From contig NZ_JAMOHV010000018.1 in the NCBI RefSeq assembly GCF_024448505.1, positions 1 to 64,000 of the forward strand: a stretch of DNA of 64,000 nucleotides, in the 5' to 3' direction. Each line of letters opens with the position of its first letter. Position 1 is the stretch's first letter. A model generated the notes under the pieces. It was not told the DNA's origin, made no database searches, and saw only the letters and a program-made list of their open reading frames with translations. Made by a program: the position numbers and the translations under genes. Shown one piece after another: positions 49,320-59,163 of this stretch. This DNA is from Stutzerimonas degradans. Lineage in GTDB: Bacteria; Pseudomonadota; Gammaproteobacteria; Pseudomonadales; Pseudomonadaceae.

Positions 49320-50699
49320 CTATTCGCGCGGCTGCGAGACGAACGCGCGCAGGTCGCGCAGGAAATTGTCGCGCCAGGCGCTCAGGTCGGCCGCGCGGAT
49401 CGCCCGCATCATGTGCTCGTAGCGATCGCGGCGTTCGGCCAGCGGCATGCGCAACGCACGATCCAGCGCCTCGGCCATGCCGATGCAATCGTACGGATTG
49501 ACGATCAGCGCGGAGGTCAGCTCGCGCGCCGCACCGGCGAAGCGCGACAGCACCAGTACGCCCGGGTCCTCGGGATTCTGCGCGGCGACGTATTCCTTGG
49601 CCACCAGATTCATGCCATCGCGCAGCGGCGTGACGAAGCCGATGCTCGCCGAGCGGAACAGGCCCATCAGAATACGCCGTTCGTGGCTCTTGTTGAGGTA
49701 GTGCAACGGCGTCCAGTCCAGGTCCGACAGCCGCCCGTTGATGTGCCCGGCCTCGCTTTCCAGCTGGCGGCGGATGCTCTGGTAGGTGCGCACGTCCGAG
49801 CGCGAGGTCGGTGCGATCTGGAAGAACTCGACGTTGCGCCGGTGCTCCGGGAAGCGGTCGAGGAACGCCTCGTAGGCCTTGAAGCGTTCCACCAGCCCCT
49901 TGGAATAGTCGAGGCGATCGACGCTGATGATGGTCTTGCGCGCGGTGTCACTGGTCCGCCGCATGGGATGGCGGCGGCCCTTGTAGGTTTCGCCGAGCTG
50001 CTGGATCTCGTTCGGCACGACGCCGATCGGGTAGACGCCGCTGCGAAAGTTCTGCCCGTAGGCGGTCAGGCTGCCATCGGCTTCGATCACGCCGCGCACT
50101 TCACGGGTCATGTAGTCCTGAAAGGCCAGCCGGTCGGTTTCGGTCTGGAAGCCGATCAGGTCGTAGTAGCACAGCGTCTTCAGCAGCTCGTTGTGCGGCG
50201 GGATGACGGTGAGGATTTCCGGCGGCGGAAAAGGAATGTGCAGGAAGAAGCCGATGCGATTGCGGATGCCCAGGCGACGGCATTCCTCGGCGAAGGGGAT
50301 CAGGTGGTAGTCGTGGATCCAGATGATGTCATCGGGCTTGAGCAGCGGTTTGAGCTTCTGCGCGAGCATCTGGTTGACCCGCCGATAGCCTTCGTACTCG
50401 TCGCGATCGTAGCGCGCCAGGTCGATGCGGTAATGGAAGATCGGCCACAGGGTCGCGTTGGAAAAGCCACGGTAGTACTGATCGTAGTCACGCTTGGTCA
50501 GCCCGAGGGTGACGTAGGTGATGTTGCCCACCTGCTCGCTGTTGATCGGCGGATCGGCGCTGATGTCGCCGTTCCAGCCGAACCAGATGCCGCCCGACTG
50601 GCGCAGGGCATCGTAGACCCCCACAGCCAGCCCGCCGGCGGCAGCCTTGCCGGCCTTGATCGGTGCTACGCGGTTGGAGACTACGACTAGTCGACTCAT
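49320..50699 (-). CDS. otsA: Trehalose-6-phosphate synthase
   Basis: Joins UDP-glucose and glucose-6-phosphate to trehalose-6-phosphate, an osmoprotectant route. 459 residues of GT20 fold, matching E. coli OtsA throughout ([64 protein letters not shown]). Downstream of otsB by 40 bp, one operon. PAO1 makes trehalose by other enzymes, as far as I recall; otsBA here may reflect the osmotolerance of the stutzeri group. Confidence 0.95.
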   Translation of the reverse strand: MSRLVVVSNRVAPIKAGKAAAGGLAVGVYDALRQSGGIWFGWNGDISADPPINSEQVGNITYVTLGLTKRDYDQYYRGFSNATLWPIFHYRIDLARYDRDEYEGYRRVNQMLAQKLKPLLKPDDIIWIHDYHLIPFAEECRRLGIRNRIGFFLHIPFPPPEILTVIPPHNELLKTLCYYDLIGFQTETDRLAFQDYMTREVRGVIEADGSLTAYGQNFRSGVYPIGVVPNEIQQLGETYKGRRHPMRRTSDTARKTIISVDRLDYSKGLVERFKAYEAFLDRFPEHRRNVEFFQIAPTSRSDVRTYQSIRRQLESEAGHINGRLSDLDWTPLHYLNKSHERRILMGLFRSASIGFVTPLRDGMNLVAKEYVAAQNPEDPGVLVLSRFAGAARELTSALIVNPYDCIGMAEALDRALRMPLAERRDRYEHMMRAIRAADLSAWRDNFLRDLRAFVSQPRE

Positions 50700-50739
50700 C
50701 GGATTCTCGCTCTCGATTGATTGTTATTGGATGTGTCCC

Positions 50740-51486
50740 TCATGGCAGCGCGGCGAGCAGTCGCTGCAGCCACTCGTCCACCGCGGTGACCGAAGCCAGG
50801 CGCTCGCGGGCCTGCGTCGGCCCTTCGCCGACCTTGATCGAATGGCCGCCGAGCGCGTTGACCACGGCGAAACCGGCCTCGTCGGTCAGATCATCACCAA
50901 GGAACACCGGCACCTGCCCGTGAAATGGCGGCTCGGCCATGAACGCGCGGATCACCTCGCCCTTACTCGCGCCGCGCGGTTTCAGCTCGAACACGCACTT
51001 GCCCGGCTGCAGGCTGAGCAGCTCGCCGTAGCGGCGGGCGAAATCGTGGGCCAGCTCGGCGGCGGTCTGTTCGAGCTGCGGTGCGAGACGAAAATGCAGG
51101 GCGAAGGCGATGCCTTTGTTTTCCAGCAGCAGGCCGGGATGGTCGGCGCAGGCCTGCGCCAGCTCCGCTCCGATGCGTTGCAGCTGGGCGTGATCGAGCG
51201 CCAGGTCGCGCGGCGCACCATCGGCGGCGCGGCGCTCGGCACCGTGCACGCCCGCGGCTGGCAACCGCAAGGGTGCGAGCAGCCTGTCGAGCTGCTGCAG
51301 CGGCCGCCCGGATATCACCGCGATGGGAATCGCGGCGGCATGCAGCCGCTGCAGCGCAGCCAGGATCGTCGGAGGAACGAACACCCGTTCCGGGCGCGGC
51401 TGTATCTCGGCCAGTGTTCCGTCGACGTCGAAGAAGAATGCACAGCGTTGCGGCGCAGGCGCCGCCGAAGGTTGTTGATCGTCCAT
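50740..51486 (-). CDS. otsB: Trehalose-6-phosphate phosphatase
   Basis: HAD-type phosphatase, 248 residues from the ATG at 51486; a GTG 24 codons upstream gives a longer form without added homology. HAD motif I is FFFDVDGTLAEI (residues about 16-27), with AVISGR and the late GDDLTDEAGF for magnesium binding. It dephosphorylates the OtsA product to trehalose. First gene of otsBA. Confidence 0.93.
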   Translation of the reverse strand: MDDQQPSAAPAPQRCAFFFDVDGTLAEIQPRPERVFVPPTILAALQRLHAAAIPIAVISGRPLQQLDRLLAPLRLPAAGVHGAERRAADGAPRDLALDHAQLQRIGAELAQACADHPGLLLENKGIAFALHFRLAPQLEQTAAELAHDFARRYGELLSLQPGKCVFELKPRGASKGEVIRAFMAEPPFHGQVPVFLGDDLTDEAGFAVVNALGGHSIKVGEGPTQARERLASVTAVDEWLQRLLAALP

Positions 51487-51612
51487 AGAGGGTATGGACT
51501 GCCGATCAGCGGTGCTGGTTCGCCTGTTTTTCACGGCTTTGACGTCTTGAATCTTCACCGCGCGGCCCGGTCACACCTTGCAAGACCCGCCATTCACCTA
51601 CGGGAGACGATC

Positions 51613-52155
51613 ATGAGCGAGCGCAAGCCGTACACGCCGACTGAAATCGACGACACCGAAGATCGCATGGGCTCGATCGAGCAGCTCGACTTCAGCGCAC
51701 GCAAGGACGAACGCAAGGGCCGCATTGGCGATGAAGTTCCTGCCGACGAGCTGGCCGATGAATTTCCGCCGGAGCGCGTGGCCGAAGCCGGGCTTAGCGG
51801 CGCGGAAACGATCGACGGCAAGACCACGCTGGACGATCTCACGCCGGAAACCCTGCTGCCCGACGATGGCGCCCGATCTCCGAGCGAGCGCGGTCACGGC
51901 GGGCCGGCCGATGAGGATCTGACCGTGGTGACCGATCAGCAGATCGGCGGCGCCACGGGCCTTGACGAGGCCGAACTGGCGCGGCGCCATCCGCTGGATG
52001 GCAAACCCTGGGACGGGCCGGCCGACGGTGACGAGGACAGCGGCGTCAGCGACGGCGACGCACTGCTGGACGAGGACGACAGTGTGCTTTCAGACGAGGA
52101 GCTGGAAGGCGACGCGCCGCTGGATTCGGGACGGGACAAGCGCCCCGGAGAGTGA
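51613..52155 (+). CDS. Acidic low-complexity protein ('HPr-related' in pseudomonads)
   Basis: 180 residues, very rich in Asp and Glu, with repeated DEAELARRHPLDGKPWDG-type and DEDDSVLSDEELEGD stretches; probably largely disordered. Pseudomonad relatives starting KPYTPTEIDDTEDRMGSIEQLDF carry labels such as 'HPr-related' or 'serine kinase/phosphatase', for which the sequence gives no support (no HPr histidine site). CGGGAGACG precedes the ATG. Divergent from otsB, convergent with rimI. Confidence 0.75.
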   Translation: MSERKPYTPTEIDDTEDRMGSIEQLDFSARKDERKGRIGDEVPADELADEFPPERVAEAGLSGAETIDGKTTLDDLTPETLLPDDGARSPSERGHGGPADEDLTVVTDQQIGGATGLDEAELARRHPLDGKPWDGPADGDEDSGVSDGDALLDEDDSVLSDEELEGDAPLDSGRDKRPGE

Positions 52156-52164
52156 CCGTGCCGC

Positions 52165-52617
52165 TCAATCGAGCAAAGTGCAGGCCATCACCAGGGCATC
52201 CTCGCGCCCTTCCGCCGACGGGTAATAGGCCCGGCGCCGGCCTACTTCGTTGAAGCCGTAGCGTTCGTAGAGCCGATAGGCCGAGGCATTGCTGGCGCGC
52301 ACCTCAAGAAAGCACTCGCGTCCGCCGCGCTCGCGGGCGCGCTGCATCAGGTGCTCGAGCAACCGCAGGCCGAGGCCGCGGCCCTGGCTCTGCGGCTTGA
52401 CGGTGATGTTGAGCAGGTGCGCCTCGTCGAGGATCACATTGATGACGCCGTGCCCGACCTGTTGCTCGCCCTCGAACATCACCCAGCATTCATAGGCACT
52501 CACGGCGTCGGTGAAGATGCCACGCGTCCACGGGTGGCTGAATGCGGCGTACTCGATCTTCAGCACCGCATCGATATCCGCCGCGGTCATCGGGCGGAAG
52601 CTGACTGCATCACTCAT
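52165..52617 (-). CDS. rimI: Ribosomal protein S18 alanine N-acetyltransferase
   Basis: GNAT acetyltransferase, 150 residues, acting on the N-terminus of S18. The acetyl-CoA loop is PQSQGRGLGLRLLEHL and the RASNASAYRLYERYGF helix is the RimI signature. It is 6 bp after the holD-like gene, as holD-rimI is in E. coli. Confidence 0.95.
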   Translation of the reverse strand: MSDAVSFRPMTAADIDAVLKIEYAAFSHPWTRGIFTDAVSAYECWVMFEGEQQVGHGVINVILDEAHLLNITVKPQSQGRGLGLRLLEHLMQRARERGGRECFLEVRASNASAYRLYERYGFNEVGRRRAYYPSAEGREDALVMACTLLD

Positions 52618-52623
52618 GGCTAC

Positions 52624-53403
52624 TCACGAACTCCTGTGCCAACGCGGCAGACTGCGGCGCATGGCTTGCCACAGCTCGGCCTTGGTCGCCGGCTGTTCCA
52701 TCAAGGTTTCCAGACCGGGAATCGCCAGCGCGCGCCCGAGCCCGTCGATGGCCAGTTCGCGGCAACAGGCCTCGGCTCCCACTTCGCCGGCGAAGCGCAG
52801 CGCCGGCAGACCGACCAGCCAGATACAGTCGCAGCCCATCGTTTCCAGTTCTGCAGCCAACACGCCCTGCACATAATCGCGCGCGGCCTCGGCACCCTGG
52901 TCGAGGCTACCGCCGTGCAGCAGCGGCCAGCGGATCGGCTCGCCATCGCCGACCTGCTGCGGGCTGTCCGGCAGGCGCGCGGCGCGCAGCAGGTCCTTGA
53001 GCAGGATGTAGCCCGGATCGCGACTCTGGAACGACTCGCCGGTCGGCAGCTCCACCAGCAGCAGCACGCTGCCGGCGCGCAGCAGTTGCAGGGCGAAACG
53101 CGGTGGCGGCTCGATCGCCTTCGGCCGTTCCTCGGGCGCCTGCGGGGCCGCGACTGCTTCGGGCTGCTTCGGCTCGGGCACGACGACGCGCAGCTGCGGC
53201 TTTTCCGGGCGAGCCGGCGTCGGTTCGACAGCCCGCTCGCTGGCCACCGGCACTGCCGCGTCCGGCTGCAGCGGCGCGGCCTCGACCGGCGGCTTCAGCA
53301 GCTCCAGCCGCGACGGTGCGGCGAAGGGCAGTTCGGTACGCGGCAGCCAGACGGCTACCTGCATGGCGTCGAGGTAGGCGCGACGCCGGGTTTCCGTGAT
53401 CAA
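52624..53403 (-). CDS. holD: DNA polymerase III psi subunit (divergent pseudomonad type)
   Basis: 259 residues. The first 120 are Pro/Ala/Glu-rich and probably disordered; the C-terminal part (about 121-245) is the folded domain ([42 protein letters not shown]). The P. aeruginosa psi subunit, found biochemically, is encoded next to rimI and has this long extended form; the match here is by position and architecture. The frame starts at TTG overlapping the leuA stop codon (TTGA); an ATG 13 codons in is an alternative. Some databases mislabel such proteins as TonB-like. Confidence 0.68.
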   Translation of the reverse strand: MITETRRRAYLDAMQVAVWLPRTELPFAAPSRLELLKPPVEAAPLQPDAAVPVASERAVEPTPARPEKPQLRVVVPEPKQPEAVAAPQAPEERPKAIEPPPRFALQLLRAGSVLLLVELPTGESFQSRDPGYILLKDLLRAARLPDSPQQVGDGEPIRWPLLHGGSLDQGAEAARDYVQGVLAAELETMGCDCIWLVGLPALRFAGEVGAEACCRELAIDGLGRALAIPGLETLMEQPATKAELWQAMRRSLPRWHRSS

Positions 53404-54944
53404 ACCCCTTCCACCTGCGGATGCGCCTTGGCGCCGACCTGCATCAGGTTCAGCGCGTTGAGGTAGGCCTTCGCCGAGGCGACGACGATGTCGGTATCGG
53501 CGCCGTTGCCGTTGACGATGCGCCCGCCCTTCTCCAGCCGCACGGTCACCTCGCCCTGGGAATCGGTGCCCTGGGTGATGGCGTTGACCGAATACAGCTG
53601 CAACGTGGCGCCGGATTGGGCGATGCTCTCGATGGCCTTGAAGGTGGCATCGACCGGGCCGGAGCCTTGGGCCTGGGCGCTGTGTTCGGCGCCCTCCACG
53701 CTGACCAGCAGCTTGGCTTCAGGCACGGTGCCGGTCTTGCTGGTCACCTCCAGGCTGGCCAGCTTGTAGTGCTCGGGCGCCTCGTCGGCCAGGGTGTCGG
53801 AGACCAGCGCCTGCAGGTCTTCGTCGAAGATTTCATGCTTCTTGTCGGCCAGCTCCTTGAAGCGGCCGAAGGCGGCGTTCAGCTCGTCGCCTTCCAGCAC
53901 GATGCCCAGCTCTTCCAGACGCGAACGGAACGCGGCGCGCCCGGAGTGCTTGCCCATGACCATCTTGTTGGCGTTCCAGCCGACCGACTGGGCGGACATG
54001 ATCTCGTAGGTCTCGCGGTGCTTGAGCACGCCGTCCTGGTGGATGCCCGACTCGTGGGCGAAGGCGTTGGCGCCGACGATGGCCTTGTTCGGCTGCACCG
54101 GAAAGCCGGTGATGCCCGAGACCAGGCGCGAGGCGGCGAGGATGTGCTCGGTCTCGATGCGGGTATGCACGCCGAGCAGGTCCTGACGGGTCTTGATCGC
54201 CATGACGATCTCTTCCAGCGCGGCGTTGCCGGCACGCTCGCCGAGGCCGTTGATGGTGCATTCGACCTGCCGCGCACCCGCGACCACCGCCGCGAGGGAG
54301 TTGGCCACGGCCAGGCCCAGGTCGTTGTGGCAATGCACCGAGAACACCGCCTTGTCGGCATTGGGGATGCGTTCGAGCAACTGGCGGATGGTGTCGGCGT
54401 ACTGGTGTGGAATCGCGTAGCCGACGGTGTCCGGGATGTTGATAGTGCGCGCGCCGGCGTCGATGGCGGCCTCGATGATGCGGCAGAGGAAATCGATCTC
54501 CGAGCGCCCGGCATCCTCGCAGGAGAATTCCACGTCAGCGCACAGGCTGCGCGCCTTCTTCACCGCCTTGACCGCCTGCTCGACCACCTGATCCGGCTGC
54601 ATGCGCAGTTTGTACTGCATGTGGATCGGGCTGGTGGCGATGAAGGTGTGGATGCGCCCGGAGTTGGCGCCGGCCAGCGCTTCGGCGGCACGCTCGATGT
54701 CGGCATCGACGGCGCGCGCCAGGCTGCACACGGTGCTGTCCTTGATGTTATCGGCGACCAGCTTCACCGCAGCGAAATCGCCGGGGCTGGCGATGGCGAA
54801 GCCGGCCTCGATCACGTCCACCTTCAGCCGCTCCAGCGCGCGGGCGATGCGCAGCTTTTCCTCACCGGTCATGGACGCGCCGGGGCTCTGCTCGCCGTCG
54901 CGCAGGGTGGTGTCGAAGATGATGACGCGATCGTTGCTGCTCAT
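53400..54944 (-). CDS. leuA: 2-isopropylmalate synthase
   Basis: First step of leucine synthesis: 2-ketoisovalerate + acetyl-CoA. 514 residues, the E. coli-like form. Catalytic region [14 protein letters not shown], metal site [19 protein letters not shown], and a C-terminal regulatory domain (residues about 390-510) for leucine feedback. Translationally linked to the holD-like gene. Upstream (54966-54986) a GGCGCC-N8-GGCGCC hairpin may lie in the leader; no leader peptide was found. Leucine synthesis here and leucine breakdown at 30.7-37.4 kb lie in one window but in separate operons. Confidence 0.95.
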   Translation of the reverse strand: MSSNDRVIIFDTTLRDGEQSPGASMTGEEKLRIARALERLKVDVIEAGFAIASPGDFAAVKLVADNIKDSTVCSLARAVDADIERAAEALAGANSGRIHTFIATSPIHMQYKLRMQPDQVVEQAVKAVKKARSLCADVEFSCEDAGRSEIDFLCRIIEAAIDAGARTINIPDTVGYAIPHQYADTIRQLLERIPNADKAVFSVHCHNDLGLAVANSLAAVVAGARQVECTINGLGERAGNAALEEIVMAIKTRQDLLGVHTRIETEHILAASRLVSGITGFPVQPNKAIVGANAFAHESGIHQDGVLKHRETYEIMSAQSVGWNANKMVMGKHSGRAAFRSRLEELGIVLEGDELNAAFGRFKELADKKHEIFDEDLQALVSDTLADEAPEHYKLASLEVTSKTGTVPEAKLLVSVEGAEHSAQAQGSGPVDATFKAIESIAQSGATLQLYSVNAITQGTDSQGEVTVRLEKGGRIVNGNGADTDIVVASAKAYLNALNLMQVGAKAHPQVEGV

Positions 54945-55058
54945 AGGGGGTTCCTCACGGCTGCCGGGCGCCTCTCATGGGGCGCCTGAGTGGACGGATT
55001 GTCGCGTGAAATGGACGGGGCGGGAAGGCGCAGCTGCGTTTGGCGTGGGTTGTTGTCG

Positions 55059-55137
55059 CGTAGGGTGGAAAACGCCGAAGGCTTTTCCACCGCGGGGGAA
55101 CGTTGGTGGAAAACGCTTCGCGGTTTTCCACCCTACG
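55059..55137. repeat. Palindromic intergenic repeat, copy C
   Basis: Same layout as copy A: CGTAGGGTGGAAAACG at the left, its complement at the right, and two inner GGTGGAAAA/TTTTCCACC hairpins. Lies between leuA and the polyamine operon. Confidence 0.85.
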
Positions 55138-55147
55138 CCAGAAAACA

Positions 55148-55173
55148 CAAAGCCCGCCTTTAGGCGGGCTTTG
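55148..55173. terminator. Terminator after the polyamine operon
   Basis: CAAAGCCCGCC-TTTA-GGCGGGCTTTG, an 11-bp perfect stem, 38 bp past the carboxynorspermidine synthase stop codon; symmetric enough to work in both directions. Confidence 0.85.
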
Positions 55174-55211
55174 GGCTGATTTTTAACGCAGCAGGGCCGA
55201 CGCGCAGCCGA

Positions 55212-56453
55212 TCAAGCCTGATCCCAGGGACGATCGCCGCGCTCGTCTTTGATCCGAGTCGGCAGGCCCATGACATCGAGCAGCTTGAGGAACGGCTGTG
55301 CCGGCAGTTCTTCGACGTTGACCATGCGCTTGGCATCCCACTCGCCGCGGGCGATCAGCAGCGCTGCAGCGACCGGCGGCACGCCGGCGGTGTAGGAAAT
55401 GCCCTGGCTGTCGGTTTCGGCGAAGGCCTCTTCATGGTCGGCGACGTTGTAGATGAACAGCTCGCGCGGCTGGCCATCCTTGGTGCCCTTAACCAGGTCG
55501 CCGATGCAGGTCTTACCGGTATAGCCCGGCGCCAGCGAGGCAGGATCGGGCAGCACGGCCTTGACCACCTTGAGCGGAACCACTTCCAGGCCTTCGGCGG
55601 TGCGCACCGGCTGCTCGGAGAGCAGGCCGAGGTTCTTCAGTACGGTGAAGACGTTGATGTAATGCTCGCCGAAGCTCATCCAAAAACGGATGTTCGGCAC
55701 GTCGAGATGCTTGGAGAGCGAGTGCACCTCGTCATGACCGGTCAGGTAGAGGTTCTGTTCGCCCACGACCGGCAGGTCGTCGGTGCGCTTGACCTCGAAC
55801 ATGCGGTTGGTCGTCCACTGGCTGTCCTGCCAGCTGTAAACCTGCCCGGTGAATTCGCGGAAATTGATTTCCGGGTCGAAATTGGTGGCGAAATACTTGC
55901 CGTGGGAACCGGCGTTGACGTCGAGGATGTCGATCGACTCGATCTTGTCGAAGTATTCCTGCTGCGCCAGGGCGGCGTAGGCGTTGACCACACCCGGGTC
56001 GAAGCCGGCACCGAGGATGGCGGTGATGCCCTTTTCCTGGCATTCGGCCAGGTGCTTCCACTCGTAGTTGCCATACCACGGCGGCGTTTCGCAGATCTTG
56101 CCCGGCTCTTCATGGATCGCGGTATCGAGATACGCAGCGCCGGTGTCGATGCAGGCGCGCAGCACGGACATGTTGAGGAAGGCAGAGCCGACATTGATGA
56201 CGATCTGCGATTCGGTTTCACGAATCAGTGCCTTGGTCGCTTCCACGTCCATGGCGTCCAGCGCATAGGCCTTGATCTCGCCGGGCTGTTTGAGCCCGCC
56301 CTTGGCCTGCACGCTGTCGATGATGGCCTGGCATTTGGAGATGCTGCGCGACGCGATAGCAATACGACCGAGTTCGTCGTTGTGCTGCGCGCACTTGTGG
56401 GCCACCACCTTGGCAACACCTCCTGCACCAATGATAAGAACGTTTTTCTTCAA
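55212..56453 (-). CDS. Carboxynorspermidine / carboxyspermidine synthase (saccharopine dehydrogenase-like)
   Basis: 413 residues from TTG at 56453: AAGGAG lies 11 bases before, while the GTG four codons upstream touches that site and cannot be used. NADPH site VLIIGAGGVAKVVAHK at the start; saccharopine dehydrogenase fold (FDPGVVNAYAAL). The partner nspC directly upstream shows the role: condensation of aspartate semialdehyde with a diamine to the carboxy-polyamine, an alternative to the SAM-decarboxylase route to spermidine or norspermidine. The gene is often misnamed lysine-pathway saccharopine dehydrogenase. Confidence 0.9.
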   Translation of the reverse strand: MKKNVLIIGAGGVAKVVAHKCAQHNDELGRIAIASRSISKCQAIIDSVQAKGGLKQPGEIKAYALDAMDVEATKALIRETESQIVINVGSAFLNMSVLRACIDTGAAYLDTAIHEEPGKICETPPWYGNYEWKHLAECQEKGITAILGAGFDPGVVNAYAALAQQEYFDKIESIDILDVNAGSHGKYFATNFDPEINFREFTGQVYSWQDSQWTTNRMFEVKRTDDLPVVGEQNLYLTGHDEVHSLSKHLDVPNIRFWMSFGEHYINVFTVLKNLGLLSEQPVRTAEGLEVVPLKVVKAVLPDPASLAPGYTGKTCIGDLVKGTKDGQPRELFIYNVADHEEAFAETDSQGISYTAGVPPVAAALLIARGEWDAKRMVNVEELPAQPFLKLLDVMGLPTRIKDERGDRPWDQA

Positions 56454-56482
56454 TTCCGGGATCACTCCTTAATCTGCCGGCC

Positions 56483-57580
56483 TCAGGAGAGGCTGGACAG
56501 GTAGTCGTTAAAGTCGAACTCACGAACCACCTCGACGCTGCCGTCGAGCTGCTTTACCACGATGGACGGCATTTTCAGGCCGTTGAACCAGTTTTTCTTG
56601 ACCATGGTGTAGCCTGCCGCGTCGATGAACGACAGCCGATCGCCGATGGCCAGCGGGCGATCGAATTGGTACTCGCCAAAGATGTCGCCGGCCAGGCAGC
56701 TCTTGCCGCACACCATGTAGCTGTGCTCGCCGTCATTGGGCGCCATCTTGGCGTTGAGGCGGTAGATCAGCAGGTCGAGCATGTGCGCCTCGATCGAGCT
56801 GTCGACCACCGCGAGATTCTTGCCGTTGTACAGGGTGTCGAGCACCGTGACTTCCAGCGAGGCGCTCATGGTGATCGCCGCTTCGCCGGGCTCCAGGTAG
56901 ACCTGCACGCCGAATTTTTCCGAGAACGCCTTCAGCCGCGCGCAGAAGGCATCGAGCGGATAGCCTTCGCCGGTGAAATGGATACCGCCGCCGAGGCTGA
57001 CCCACTCGACCTGTTGCAGCAGATGGCCGAAGCGCTCCTCGATGGTGCTCAGCATCTGGTCGAACAGCTCGAAGCTCGAGTTCTCGCAGTTGTTGTGGAA
57101 CATGAAGCCGGAGATCTGCCCCATGACCTTTTCGATTTTGGCCGGATCCCACTCACCCAGGCGGCTGAACGGCCGCGCCGGGTCGGCCAGCAGGTAGTCC
57201 GAACTGCTCACCTGCGGGTTGACGCGCAGGCCGCGGATGGTGCCCTCGGTGCGTTCAGCGAAGCGCTCCAGCTGGCCGATGGAGTTGAAGATGATCTTGT
57301 CGCAGTTGGCGACCATCTCTTCGATCTCGTCGTCGGCCCAGGCCACGCTGTAGGCATGGGTTTCGCCGGCGAATTTCTGCCGGCCGAGCTTGAGCTCGTA
57401 CAGCGATGACGAGGTGGTGCCGTCCATGTACTGCTGCATGAGGTCGAACACCGACCAGGTGGCGAAGCACTTGAGTGCCAGCAGCGCCTTGGCACCGGAC
57501 TGCTCGCGCACGTAGGCGATCTTCTCCAAGTTGCCCAAGAGCTTCTGTTTGTCGATGAGGTAATACGGCGTCTTGATCAT
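56483..57580 (-). CDS. nspC: Carboxynorspermidine / carboxyspermidine decarboxylase
   Basis: PLP enzyme of alanine-racemase fold, 365 residues, that decarboxylates the previous intermediate to (nor)spermidine. PLP lysine is Lys37 in LLALKCFATWSV; glycine loop SLGGGIHFTGEGYP binds the phosphate; VCGKSCLAGDIFGEY carries the second-subunit catalytic Cys. First gene of the two-gene operon, 29 bp before its partner. Upstream gap 57581-57855 holds divergent promoters with mksF; nothing else seen there. Confidence 0.94.
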   Translation of the reverse strand: MIKTPYYLIDKQKLLGNLEKIAYVREQSGAKALLALKCFATWSVFDLMQQYMDGTTSSSLYELKLGRQKFAGETHAYSVAWADDEIEEMVANCDKIIFNSIGQLERFAERTEGTIRGLRVNPQVSSSDYLLADPARPFSRLGEWDPAKIEKVMGQISGFMFHNNCENSSFELFDQMLSTIEERFGHLLQQVEWVSLGGGIHFTGEGYPLDAFCARLKAFSEKFGVQVYLEPGEAAITMSASLEVTVLDTLYNGKNLAVVDSSIEAHMLDLLIYRLNAKMAPNDGEHSYMVCGKSCLAGDIFGEYQFDRPLAIGDRLSFIDAAGYTMVKKNWFNGLKMPSIVVKQLDGSVEVVREFDFNDYLSSLS

Positions 57581-57855
57581 TTATCGCTGCCCATGAGGTC
57601 GCCCGCAGGAAGCGGCCGGCTCCCCGTTTGGCAAAAGGGCGAATTCTGCCGACAACTGGTGCATATCGAAAGAGCATTGAGACATTTCGTCACCATCCAC
57701 GCGTCGGCTGACCTTGCCGGGCAGGCTACCGCGCCGCGGATGACGATCAGGTGACTCGCCCGGTACCGGTAGCAGCCGGTCAGCAGTAGGCCAATCAGCA
57801 GGCGCCGATGCAGTACAATCAGCGCCTTTTTTCACTGGCCGGAACCAGCGCCTCG

Positions 57856-59097
57856 ATGATCGAACCCAAGCGCGTACTGCGTGCCCTCGCCGAACACTGG
57901 ACCCTGCTCGAGCCGCTGTGCGAGCGTTTCGACGCCGGCACCCTGAGCCTGGTCGAACTGCGTCACCAGCTCGGCGCGCAGCTGCCGGCAGGCACGCCCA
58001 CCGATATCACTGCCCTGCTCGACCAGTGGATCCGCCTGGACATCCTGGTGCCGGTGGCCAAGAGCCCCAACCGCTTCGAGCTGAACGCGCAGATCCACGA
58101 CTTCCTCGCCTACCTGCGCCGCGAGCACCGCCTCGGCCTGTGCCTGGAGATCGAAGCCTACCTGCGCCATCTGGAACGTCTGGCCGGGCATATTCTCGAT
58201 GCCTTCGAGATTCGCGACGGCAACGACCTGGCGCGCCAGCTGCGCCTGCTCGACATGCGTGTGCGCGACGTGCTGAAGAAGCTCGACAACGACGAGCAGG
58301 CGCTGGTCGCCGTGGCCGACCGGGCCAAGACCAGCGACCGCCAGATCCCGCTGCGCCAGCGCTATGCCGAGGTGCTGGCGACCTGGGACGAGTACGTCGA
58401 GCCGATGATCCAGCTGGTCTCCGCCGACGGCGCCTTCGAGCAGGGCGTTCATCGCGTCGAGCAGGTGCTGATGAAGCTGCTCGGCGAGCAGCAGCGCCTC
58501 GGCCAGCTGGTCGATGACGATCTCCTGCTGCGCACCCATGCACGAATCCTGGAAATGCAGACCACCGCCCAGCTGACCCTGCGCAAGGCCCGCGAGCTCT
58601 TGCTGCCGCTGCGCGAGGAGGCGCGTCGGCACAACGCCGTGACCCGAGGCGCGGCGCTGGCGCTGTCGGCGATCCGCAAGAAGGGCCTGGACGCCGTACC
58701 ACAGGCCTCGCTGCCGCTGTTCACCCGTCCTCAGAGCACCTTTCTCGGCACTGCCAGCCAGGTCGAAGCCTACGTCTACGCCCTGGCCCGCTTCGAGCCG
58801 AAGCCGGCGCAGTTCCCGCGGGCCAGCGGCAAGCGCAAGGGCGAGCAGCCGCGCGCACCGCGCACCGCGCGGGAGATGATCGAGCGTTGCCAGCAGGCAC
58901 TGCCGCTGCCGGACCTGATGGCCTGGCTGCTGGAACAGGAACCCGAGGGCGCCACCGACGAGCTGCTCTACTGGTTTTCGCGCCTGTCCCGCGACAGCCG
59001 CTTCCAGCGCGATCGCCTGGAACGTCGCGAGTACCTGACCCGCGAACACCGCGTCAGCCTCAGCTCCTTTGCGCTGGTGGCCAATGCCAATGGCTGA
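57856..59097 (+). CDS. mksF: Condensin subunit MksF (kleisin-like)
   Basis: 413 residues from the ATG at 57856. An ATG 16 codons upstream (57808) overlaps a TACAAT promoter-like -10, so the inner start is preferred. Mostly helical with an N-terminal winged-helix-like LRALAEHWTLLEPLCERF region; corresponds to P. aeruginosa MksF, the kleisin bridging MksB heads. First gene of mksF-mksE-mksB, the P. aeruginosa order and locus. Repeat copy D lies between it and mksE. Confidence 0.88.
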   Translation: MIEPKRVLRALAEHWTLLEPLCERFDAGTLSLVELRHQLGAQLPAGTPTDITALLDQWIRLDILVPVAKSPNRFELNAQIHDFLAYLRREHRLGLCLEIEAYLRHLERLAGHILDAFEIRDGNDLARQLRLLDMRVRDVLKKLDNDEQALVAVADRAKTSDRQIPLRQRYAEVLATWDEYVEPMIQLVSADGAFEQGVHRVEQVLMKLLGEQQRLGQLVDDDLLLRTHARILEMQTTAQLTLRKARELLLPLREEARRHNAVTRGAALALSAIRKKGLDAVPQASLPLFTRPQSTFLGTASQVEAYVYALARFEPKPAQFPRASGKRKGEQPRAPRTAREMIERCQQALPLPDLMAWLLEQEPEGATDELLYWFSRLSRDSRFQRDRLERREYLTREHRVSLSSFALVANANG

Positions 59098-59103
59098 CGC
59101 CTA

Positions 59104-59133
59104 CGTAGGGTGGACAACGCGCAGCTTGACCAC
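59104..59133. repeat. Palindromic intergenic repeat, degenerate half copy D
   Basis: CGTAGGGTGGACAA followed by a short loop and an imperfect TTGACCACC; one hairpin only, inside the mksFEB operon. Confidence 0.6.
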
Positions 59134-59163
59134 CATCACCCCGACGATATCCGAGCGACCTGA

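Noticed and set aside
57808-57855. Earlier ATG for mksF
   Set aside because: It coincides with a TACAAT promoter-like element and has no good ribosome binding site; the ATG at 57856 is preferred.
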